A stretch of 15,782 bases of DNA from SVQP01 sp045594705. GTDB lineage: Bacteria > Bacillota > Clostridia > Oscillospirales > CAG-272. This document shows, piece after piece, positions 7,755-14,141 of the stretch (the stretch's first letter is position 1; the number at the start of each line of letters is the position of its first letter). Made by a program: the position numbers and the translations under genes. Below the pieces are notes generated by a model. That model ran no database searches. It had not been told where the DNA came from and saw only the letters and a program-made list of their open reading frames with translations. The stretch covers positions 1-15,782 of the forward strand of contig JAZNZB010000035.1 in assembly GCA_045594705.1 (NCBI GenBank). The letters are read 5' to 3'.

Positions 7755-9239
7755 ATGAAACGCATCATTTCGTTGTTTCTGCTATTGGCAACGCTGCTTA
7801 TGGCTCTTGCTGCTTGTGCCGAGGGAGATACCTCACAGCAAAATACTGACACCACCGCCACCGAGGAGAGCACCGAGCCCGCGCAGTGGGATGCCATTCC
7901 CGAGGATCTGAAATATAACGGCGAGGACATCGTGATCTTAAGCCGCGCCAAGCAGGGCTGGACGCAGGATGAGATTGCGGTGCCCGAGCTCAATTCCGAG
8001 CCGGTCAACGATGCGATTTTCAATCGAAATATTACGGTGTTTGACCGACTCAACGTCAGTATCGTATCCGCTCCCATTGAGGATCCCGACGAATACAAGC
8101 CCATAACCGAGATTGAGAGCATTGTCAAGGCGGGATCGTCGGATTACGACCTGGTCGCATCCGCTTGCTACACCACCATGCCCTCTGTGCTCAAGGGAAC
8201 GTTTTACGACCTGACTGAGCTTGAGTACCTGGATCTTTCGCGTGATTACTGGATGCAGAGCTACAACGAGCTGATCTCCTACGGACAGAGCCAGTATACC
8301 GCCACGGGCATGATCGCGCTCTCTACCTATCGCTTTGCCTTTGTCACCATGTTCAACAAGAATCTGTTTGATAACAAAAACGTTCCATACCTGTACGATG
8401 CGGTCAGCAGCGGCGAGTGGACGCTGGATTATCAGGCCTCGCTGGCAGCGGATTTTTACCAGGATCTTAACGGTAACGGCAGACATGACGAGGCGGATCT
8501 GTTCGGCTTTATCTCTTGCCCGGGACTGAGCACCGACCCTTATTGGAGCTCGTGCAACATGCCCATCCTGGAAAAGAACGATGCGGGCGAATACGTCTGG
8601 GTGCTGGACGTCGGACACGTGTCGGACGTGGTGGATAAGCTTTTGATCCTGTTCTATGATTGCGGCGGCACCTACCTTTACAAGGAGGAGGCAAGCAATA
8701 CCGAGCAGGACGAGATTCGTCGGATGTTTGCTGAGGGTCACAGCGCGATGACCACGCTGCGCCTGATTGCCGTGGAGCAGCCCGACGTGCGCGACATGGA
8801 GCAGATGTACGGCATCGTGCCCATGCCCAAGTTCGACGAGGCTCAAGAGGACTACGGAACGCTGATGCACGACCAGTTTACGGTATTTTGTGTGCCTGTC
8901 TCGGCAGCCAAGGATAAGCTTGAGATGATCGGCGCAACGCTTGAGGTCATGGCCTCCGAGTCGCAAAGAACAGTCAAGCCCGCGTATTATGAGATCGCGC
9001 TCAAGCGCAAGTATATGAGCGACCCCATCGCGTGGGAGATGCTGGATCTCACCTTTGACAGAATGATCACGGATGCAGGCGTGGTTTACGGCCTCTCGCT
9101 GAATTTCCCGCATCATATGCTGCGCACCATCGTAAACGGCAAAAAGAACAATGCGTCCTCCAAGTTTGCAAGCGTGGCAAAATCGTGCAAGAGATCTCTG
9201 ATCAAGCTGCAGGGCAAGCTGGAAAAGCTGGAGGAATGA
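7755..9239 (+). CDS. Extracellular solute-binding lipoprotein (array copy 1)
   Basis: A 494-residue lipoprotein. The signal peptide (1-20) ends in lipobox LAAC with Cys21 as the lipid anchor, followed by a Thr/Glu/Gln-rich linker (22-45). The body has features of family-1 ABC solute-binding proteins: MIALSTYRF (186-194), an EF-hand/dockerin-like loop with Asp237, Asn239, Asn241, Gly242, Asp245 and Asp248, YGIVPMPKFD (352-361) and PAYYEIALKRKYMSDP (409-424). A Lys-rich C-terminal helix (about 462-494) ends the protein. It should capture a solute, probably a sugar or oligosaccharide judging by the family, outside the membrane. No permease or ATPase lies nearby, so the transport partner must be elsewhere, or the protein is only a sensor or scavenger. 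It carries more cysteines than its siblings (for example 138, 255, 267, 303, 379, 478). The ligand cannot be read from sequence. Confidence 0.92.
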   Translation: MKRIISLFLLLATLLMALAACAEGDTSQQNTDTTATEESTEPAQWDAIPEDLKYNGEDIVILSRAKQGWTQDEIAVPELNSEPVNDAIFNRNITVFDRLNVSIVSAPIEDPDEYKPITEIESIVKAGSSDYDLVASACYTTMPSVLKGTFYDLTELEYLDLSRDYWMQSYNELISYGQSQYTATGMIALSTYRFAFVTMFNKNLFDNKNVPYLYDAVSSGEWTLDYQASLAADFYQDLNGNGRHDEADLFGFISCPGLSTDPYWSSCNMPILEKNDAGEYVWVLDVGHVSDVVDKLLILFYDCGGTYLYKEEASNTEQDEIRRMFAEGHSAMTTLRLIAVEQPDVRDMEQMYGIVPMPKFDEAQEDYGTLMHDQFTVFCVPVSAAKDKLEMIGATLEVMASESQRTVKPAYYEIALKRKYMSDPIAWEMLDLTFDRMITDAGVVYGLSLNFPHHMLRTIVNGKKNNASSKFASVAKSCKRSLIKLQGKLEKLEE

Positions 9240-9253
9240 TCAAATAAACCTAA

Positions 9254-9286
9254 GCGACCACCGGGAACGGCGGTCGCTTTTTTCTT
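9254..9286 (+). terminator. Terminator after binding-protein gene 1
   Basis: GCGACC (9254-9259) pairs with GGTCGC (9272-9277). After one mismatch, CCG (9261-9263) pairs with CGG (9268-9270) around a GGAA loop. The T-tract 9278-9286 (TTTTTTCTT) runs into the next -35 box. Confidence 0.85.
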
Positions 9287-9313
9287 GACAAAGTCAAGAG
9301 AAAGTGGTATAAT
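9285..9313 (+). promoter_or_regulatory. Promoter of binding-protein gene 2
   Basis: TTGACA (9285-9290), a 17-nt spacer and TATAAT (9308-9313), with TG at 9305-9306 as extended -10. Both hexamers match consensus and the spacing is ideal, so this is predicted to be the strongest of the five. The leader is about 28 nt. Confidence 0.85.
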
Positions 9314-9333
9314 CTGCCCATAATAGAAATTGC

Positions 9334-9338
9334 AGGAG
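9334..9338 (+). promoter_or_regulatory. Shine-Dalgarno fixing the start of binding-protein gene 2
   Basis: AGGAG lies 9 nt before ATG 9348. An in-frame TTG at 9330 would start upstream of this site and is rejected. Confidence 0.7.
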
Positions 9339-9347
9339 AGAAGAAGT

Positions 9348-10832
9348 ATGAAAAAGACACTTGCAATACTGCTTGCGTTGCTGACGCTGATCGCGCTTTT
9401 GGCAGCTTGTGTGGATAATCCTGATGAAGAAAGCGGAGAAACCACGGGCGGGGAAGTAACAACCGAGCAGGATGCACCCCTGGATGCCATTCCCGAGGAT
9501 TTGAAATTCAACGGAGAGGACGTCGTGATCCTGAGCCGCGGCGTGCAGAAGTACACTCAGGACGAGATTGCGGTGCCTGAACTCAATTCCGATCCCGTAA
9601 ACGATGCTATGTTTAACCGCAACATTGTGATCAATAATCGCCTGAACGTCAATATCGTGTCCCAGCCGCTTGATGACGCCGATCCGTTCAAAACGGTTGC
9701 TGAGATCGAGCGCGTGGTCAAGGCGGGTAGCGATGATTATGATATGTTCGCAGGTGCTTGCTATGCAACCTTGCCCGCAGCACTTGGCGGCACCTTCTAT
9801 AATCTGCGCGATCTGGAATACCTGGATCTATCGCAGAGCTACTGGATGCAGGACTACAATGATACGATTTCTTATGGCGACAGCCAGTATACCGCTACCG
9901 GCATGATCGCACTCTCTACCTACCGCCTGGCAATCGTCACGCTGTTTAACAAGGAGCTGTTTGACGACAAGAGCCTGCCTTATCTGTACGAGGCGGTAGA
10001 GAACAACGAATGGACTCTGGATTACCATGCTTCTCTCGTTGAGGACTTCTACCAGGATCTCAACGGTGACGGAAAGCGCGACGAGGATGACTTGTTCGGC
10101 CTTGTGACCAGCGCCGTGATCAACGTGGACGCTTATTGGAGCGCATGCGACATCGCCCTGGTAGATAAGGATGCGGACGGCGCTTATACCTGGGCGCTGG
10201 ATACCGAAAAGCTTTCCAACGCGGTAGATAAGCTTTTGCTTTTGATCCACGAGAGCGGCGGTACCTATCTCTGCAAGGAGACTGAGGGCAGCTCCGCTCA
10301 GCCCGCGATCCGCGAGATGTTTGCAGAGGGCAGAGCCGCCACCTCCACGCTGCGTCTGCTGGCTGTTGAGCTGGATGAGATCCGCAATATGCAAGAGGAG
10401 TACGGCATTGTGCCCATGCCCAAGTACGATGAGCTGCAGAAGAATTATCAAACGCAGATGCACGACCAGTTCACGGTATTTGCAATTCCCGCATCGGCTG
10501 CCCAGAGCAAGATAGAGATGATCGGAGCTGTCATGGAGGTCATGGCATCCGAGAACCTTCGTATGGTCAAGCCCGCGTACTATGAGATCGCACTCAAGAG
10601 AAAGTACATGAGTGACCCGATTGCATGGGATATGCTGGATATGGCATTCGAGCACGTGATCGTGGATGCAGGCGTCATTTACGCCGATTCGCTGGAGTAT
10701 CCGCACCATCACCTGCGCACTATGATTGATAGTAAGAGCAACAGCGTGGCTTCGACCTTCGGCAAGTCCAAGAATAAGATGAATAAGCAGCTTGCCAAGA
10801 TCGTTGATAAGATGGAGAATCTGGAAGAATGA
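9348..10832 (+). CDS. Extracellular solute-binding lipoprotein (array copy 2)
   Basis: A 494-residue paralogue, aligning with copy 1 nearly without gaps. Signal peptide 1-20 with lipobox LAAC and Cys21; an acidic Gly/Thr/Glu linker follows. The Ca-type loop has Asp237, Asn239, Asp241, Gly242, Asp245 and Asp248, the best match to the DxNxDGxxDxxD pattern in the array together with copy 4. The GIVPMPKYD and PAYYEIALKRKYMSDP segments are intact. It differs from copy 1 in the candidate ligand-facing stretches: TSAVINVDAYW replaces SCPGLSTDPYW, and a Ser/Glu-rich segment follows YLCKE (around 308-320). The C-terminal helix is Lys/Asn/Met-rich. It is its own transcription unit between terminators. 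The specific ligand is unknown; as with copy 1, no translocator gene is adjacent. Confidence 0.92.
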   Translation: MKKTLAILLALLTLIALLAACVDNPDEESGETTGGEVTTEQDAPLDAIPEDLKFNGEDVVILSRGVQKYTQDEIAVPELNSDPVNDAMFNRNIVINNRLNVNIVSQPLDDADPFKTVAEIERVVKAGSDDYDMFAGACYATLPAALGGTFYNLRDLEYLDLSQSYWMQDYNDTISYGDSQYTATGMIALSTYRLAIVTLFNKELFDDKSLPYLYEAVENNEWTLDYHASLVEDFYQDLNGDGKRDEDDLFGLVTSAVINVDAYWSACDIALVDKDADGAYTWALDTEKLSNAVDKLLLLIHESGGTYLCKETEGSSAQPAIREMFAEGRAATSTLRLLAVELDEIRNMQEEYGIVPMPKYDELQKNYQTQMHDQFTVFAIPASAAQSKIEMIGAVMEVMASENLRMVKPAYYEIALKRKYMSDPIAWDMLDMAFEHVIVDAGVIYADSLEYPHHHLRTMIDSKSNSVASTFGKSKNKMNKQLAKIVDKMENLEE

Positions 10833-10856
10833 TCTGATTCTTATATGAATGAGAGT

Positions 10857-10891
10857 CGCGCGCAGCAATTTCGCTGCGCGCGGCCTTTTTT
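10857..10891 (+). terminator. Terminator after binding-protein gene 2
   Basis: CGCGCGCAGC (10857-10866) and GCTGCGCGCG (10873-10882) form a perfect 10-bp GC-rich stem with loop AATTTC, followed by GCC and six T (10886-10891). It is one of the strongest terminators in the window. Its stem sequence is unrelated to those of the other gaps. Confidence 0.9.
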
Positions 10892-10894
10892 GCC

Positions 10895-10924
10895 TTGACA
10901 AAGCAGGGAGGTGTATGCTATACT
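10895..10924 (+). promoter_or_regulatory. Promoter of binding-protein gene 3
   Basis: TTGACA (10895-10900), an 18-nt spacer and TATACT (10919-10924), with TG at 10916-10917. It starts 3 nt after the preceding T-tract, the only one of the five not sharing bases with it. The leader is about 27 nt. Confidence 0.82.
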
Positions 10925-10957
10925 GAAAATATCATAAAGAAAAGGAAAGCGTGAGAG

Positions 10958-12442
10958 ATGAAAAGATTTTTGACCGTACTGCTTGTTTTAGCGACCCTGC
11001 TTTCTGCCCTGGCTGCTTGTGTGGATGCACCCGTTGAGGAGGCCGGAACCGACGGCTCTGCCGTCGAGGAGACCACCGAGCTGTTGTATTTCGACAATCT
11101 TCCCGAGGATCTCAAGTTTAACGGGGAGGATATCGTGATCCTGAACCGCGCGCTGCAAGGATGGACTGCAGACGAGGTTGCCGTGCCCGAGCTCAATTCC
11201 GAGCCTGTCAACGACGCCATGTTCAACAGAAACGTGGCAATTGCCGACAGACTGAAGCTCAATATTGTCTCCGCTGCCCTGCAGGATCCGAATGAGCAGC
11301 TGCCGATCGACGAGATCAAGCGTGCCGTCAAGGCCGGATCGGATGAGTATGACATGGTGGCCGCGGCCGCGTATGTGACCGCACCTGCCGTAGTGGAGGG
11401 CACCTTTATCGATCTGATGCAATTGAATTACCTGGATCTTTCGCAGGATTACTGGATGCAGGATTATAACGAGGCGATTTCGTATCAGGGGATGCAGCAT
11501 ACTGCAACGGGTATGATCGCGCTGTCCACCTATCGCTTTGTCTTTGTGACCATGTTCAATAAGGATGAATTTGACAACAAGAGCGTGCCGTACCTGTACG
11601 ATGCGGTCTCCGACGGCGAATGGACGCTGGATTACCAGGCGACGCTTGCTGAGGATTTTTATCAGGATATCAACGGATCGGGTAAGGCAGACGAGGGCGA
11701 TTTCTATGGCTTTGTGTCCTGCTGGGGCATTAGTGTGGACGGATACTGGGCGTCCTGCGATTTGCCTATCGTGCAAAAGAACGAGGACGGTGAATACGCG
11801 TACGTGCTGGATCTGGAGCGTTATTCCAACGTGATGGATAAAGTGCTGTATTTGTTTTACGGATACAATGGCACCGACATACACAGCCCGATTACGTACA
11901 ACGTCGAGCAGGATAATATGAGAGAGATCTTTTCCCGCGGCGAGTGTGCCATGATCACACTGCGTCTGATGGCGGTAGAGCAGCCCGACGTGCGTAATAT
12001 GGAGCAGGCATACGGTATCGTGCCTATGCCCAAATATGATGCTGCGCAGCCCGAATACGGCTCGGTCATGCACGACCAGTTCACGGTGTTCTCGGTTCCT
12101 GCATCGGCTGCTTCGGACAAGTACGATATGATCGGTGCTGCCATGGAGGCAATGGCCTCCGAGTCCTTGCGTCTGGTACGCCCCGCATATTACGAGATCG
12201 CACTCAAGCGCAAGTATATGAGTGACCCTGTGGCGTGGGATATGCTGGATCTGATCTTTGCGGTCATGCGTACTGACCCTTCGTTTGTGTATATCACTTA
12301 CATGGGCAGCCCGCATCATACCATGCGTAATATCGCGCAAAGCAGGAAAAATACGGTTGCATCCTCGTGCAAAAAGCTGAACAATACCGTTTCCAAGCAG
12401 ATCACCAAGCTGCAAAAAAAGCTGGAGAATCTGGCTGACTGA
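10958..12442 (+). CDS. Extracellular solute-binding lipoprotein (array copy 3)
   Basis: A 494-residue member of the array. Lipobox LAAC with Cys21, linker 22-45, the ATGMIALSTYRF segment (183-194), GIVPMPKYD (353-361) and PAYYEIALKRKYMSDP (409-424) are all present. The metal-type loop is Asp237, Asn239, Ser241, Gly242, Asp245, Asp248, with Ser at a liganding position. It is the most divergent copy at several otherwise constant places: ILNRA replaces ILSRA, DPSFVYITYMG (440-450) replaces the DAGVVY-type segment, and 301-315 (GYN...IHSPITYN) has no match in the others. A shifted ligand range is a reasonable inference. AAGGAA (10942-10947) is 10 nt from ATG 10958. No permease or ATPase is adjacent. 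Confidence 0.92.
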   Translation: MKRFLTVLLVLATLLSALAACVDAPVEEAGTDGSAVEETTELLYFDNLPEDLKFNGEDIVILNRALQGWTADEVAVPELNSEPVNDAMFNRNVAIADRLKLNIVSAALQDPNEQLPIDEIKRAVKAGSDEYDMVAAAAYVTAPAVVEGTFIDLMQLNYLDLSQDYWMQDYNEAISYQGMQHTATGMIALSTYRFVFVTMFNKDEFDNKSVPYLYDAVSDGEWTLDYQATLAEDFYQDINGSGKADEGDFYGFVSCWGISVDGYWASCDLPIVQKNEDGEYAYVLDLERYSNVMDKVLYLFYGYNGTDIHSPITYNVEQDNMREIFSRGECAMITLRLMAVEQPDVRNMEQAYGIVPMPKYDAAQPEYGSVMHDQFTVFSVPASAASDKYDMIGAAMEAMASESLRLVRPAYYEIALKRKYMSDPVAWDMLDLIFAVMRTDPSFVYITYMGSPHHTMRNIAQSRKNTVASSCKKLNNTVSKQITKLQKKLENLAD

Positions 12443-12458
12443 TCAAACCGAATTGAAG

Positions 12459-12495
12459 AAGTGGCAAGCTCACAGAAGTTTGCCACTTTTTTCTT
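12459..12495 (+). terminator. Terminator after binding-protein gene 3
   Basis: AAGTGGCAA (12459-12467) pairs with TTGCCACTT (12480-12488), and the stem can extend inward by GCT/AGT pairs (12468-12470 with 12477-12479), about 12 bp in all. The T-tract continues to 12495 and merges with the next -35 box. Confidence 0.87.
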
Positions 12496-12523
12496 GACAA
12501 AGCAAGCTTTATTATGATATACT
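12494..12523 (+). promoter_or_regulatory. Promoter of binding-protein gene 4
   Basis: TTGACA (12494-12499), an 18-nt spacer and TATACT (12518-12523), with TG at 12515-12516. The predicted leader is about 28 nt. Confidence 0.82.
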
Positions 12524-12542
12524 GAGAACAACGAACAAGAAA

Positions 12543-12547
12543 GAGAG
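12543..12547 (+). promoter_or_regulatory. Weak Shine-Dalgarno of binding-protein gene 4
   Basis: GAGAG lies 10 nt before ATG 12558 and is the poorest ribosome-binding site in the array. The in-frame GTG at 12549 lies only 1 nt after it and is rejected. The lipobox position (Cys21 from ATG 12558, as in all siblings) supports this start. Confidence 0.55.
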
Positions 12548-12557
12548 TGTGACCCCG

Positions 12558-14033
12558 ATGAAAAAGTATTTAGCATTGCTTCTCGTTTTCGCCACACTGA
12601 TCTCTGTGCTGGTCGCCTGTGCGGAAACAGGGGACGGGCAGACGGAGGATTCGACTCCTGCCGAGGAGAACGCGGAGACCCTGCAGCTGGACAATATTCC
12701 GGACAGCCTGAGATATGACGGTGAGGAGGTTACCATCGTCAGCCGCGCATTTTTGGGCTGGACGTGGGACGAGGTTGCCGTGCCCGAGCTCAATTCCGAG
12801 CCGGTCAACGATGCTGTGTTTCACAGAAACGTGACGGTTGGAGACAGACTGGGGATCAGCATTGTCTCTCACGCCATCGAGGATGCGGATCAGGCTAAGC
12901 CGATCGATGAAGTGCAGCGCGCCGTGCTCGCGGGTTCTGCCGAGTACGATTTGCTGGCGGGTGCTGCATATCTTGTGCTGCAGTATTCTCTGGAAGGACT
13001 GTTTTGCGATATGACGCAGCTGGAGTACCTGGATCTTTCGCAGGACTACTGGATGCAGGATTATAACGACGTGATCTCTTATCGCGACAGGCAGTACAGC
13101 GCAACCGGTATGATCGCGCTGTCCACCTACCGCTTTGCTTTCGTGACGCTGTTCAATAAGAATCAGTTTGACAATAAGAACGTTCCGTACCTGTATGAGG
13201 CAGTTAACAACGGCGAATGGACGCTGGATTATCAGTCTATGCTTGCCGAGGACTTTTACCTGGATCTGAACGGTGACGGCAAAAAGGATGAGGACGATTT
13301 TTACGGTCTGATCACCTCTCCCTATATCAGCACCGACCCCTATTGGGCCTCTTGCGATCTGACCCTGGTGGAAAAGAATGCGGACGGCGAATACGAGTAC
13401 GTGCTGGATTCGGCAAGACTGTCCGATGCGACCGATAAGATCCTGCAGCTGTTTTATGAAAGCGGAACCTACGTATATCCGCATACCAACTACGACGCTG
13501 AGCAGGACGATATCCGTATCGCCTTTGCCAAGGGCAACGGTGCCATGTGCACCACCCGTCTGGTTGCGGTCGAGCAGGGCGATATCAGAAATATGGAAGA
13601 GCAGTACGGCATTGTTCCCATGCCCAAGTTCAATCAGGAGCAGCAGGAGTACGGCACGCTGATGCACGACCAGTTCACGGTATATGCCATCCCCGCTACG
13701 GCAGATGCAACCAGATTCGATATGCTGGGCGCGGTGCTTGAGGTCATGGCCTCCGAATCTCTCAAGCAAGTCAAGCCCGCGTATTACGAGATCGCACTCA
13801 AGCGCAAGTATATGAGTGACCCCGTTGCATGGGATATGCTGGATATGATCTTCAGAACGGTCAGAATCGATGCAGGTATCGTGTATACCAACGCGTTGGG
13901 CAACCCGCACGATCAGCTGCGACAGATCATTACCTCCAAGAAAAACACGGTTGCTTCCAAGTATAAGAGAATGGATAGAACTGTGGCAAAGAATCTGTCC
14001 AAAATGGAAGATAAGTTTGAAAAGCTGGAGTAG
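12558..14033 (+). CDS. Extracellular solute-binding lipoprotein (array copy 4)
   Basis: A 491-residue member. The signal peptide ends in LVAC (Cys21), a slightly different lipobox from the other four. Residues Asp236, Asn238, Asp240, Gly241, Asp244 and Asp247 form a full EF-hand-like loop. It shares details with copy 5 that the first three lack, such as GWTWDE, YSATGMIAL, DFYGLITS and LSDATDKIL, so these two are probably the youngest duplicates. The segment after YESG (about 301-314) is shorter by about one residue than in copies 1-3 and differs in sequence. It has the same GIVPMPKF and PAYYEIALKRKYMSDP signatures and a charged C-terminal helix. It should bind a solute at the outer face of the membrane; partner and ligand are unknown. 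Confidence 0.92.
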   Translation: MKKYLALLLVFATLISVLVACAETGDGQTEDSTPAEENAETLQLDNIPDSLRYDGEEVTIVSRAFLGWTWDEVAVPELNSEPVNDAVFHRNVTVGDRLGISIVSHAIEDADQAKPIDEVQRAVLAGSAEYDLLAGAAYLVLQYSLEGLFCDMTQLEYLDLSQDYWMQDYNDVISYRDRQYSATGMIALSTYRFAFVTLFNKNQFDNKNVPYLYEAVNNGEWTLDYQSMLAEDFYLDLNGDGKKDEDDFYGLITSPYISTDPYWASCDLTLVEKNADGEYEYVLDSARLSDATDKILQLFYESGTYVYPHTNYDAEQDDIRIAFAKGNGAMCTTRLVAVEQGDIRNMEEQYGIVPMPKFNQEQQEYGTLMHDQFTVYAIPATADATRFDMLGAVLEVMASESLKQVKPAYYEIALKRKYMSDPVAWDMLDMIFRTVRIDAGIVYTNALGNPHDQLRQIITSKKNTVASKYKRMDRTVAKNLSKMEDKFEKLE

Positions 14034-14037
14034 TAAG

Positions 14038-14081
14038 AAAAGCAGATGAGCGGCTTTACGCCGCTCATCTGCTTTTTTCTT
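14038..14081 (+). terminator. Very long terminator after binding-protein gene 4
   Basis: AAAA plus GCAGATGAGCGGC (14038-14054) pairs perfectly with GCCGCTCATCTGC plus TTTT (14060-14076), a 17-bp stem with loop TTTAC. The T-tract reaches into the next -35 box. The A-run on the left means it could terminate in both directions. Confidence 0.92.
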
Positions 14082-14108
14082 GACAAAATCAAACGGATAT
14101 GTTATACT
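14080..14108 (+). promoter_or_regulatory. Promoter of binding-protein gene 5
   Basis: TTGACA (14080-14085), a 17-nt spacer and TATACT (14103-14108), with TG at 14100-14101. The leader is about 27 nt and contains the Shine-Dalgarno-like AAAGTGAG 8 nt before ATG 14142. Confidence 0.82.
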
Positions 14109-14141
14109 GAAACCAATCAATTATGAAAGTGAGTCATTGCT

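Noticed and set aside
12570..14120. Minus-strand open frame of 516 codons, and similar ones opposite the other binding-protein genes
   Set aside because: The same kind of frame appears opposite each array copy in the same register, as expected for shadows of paralogous genes. None has a promoter or ribosome-binding site.
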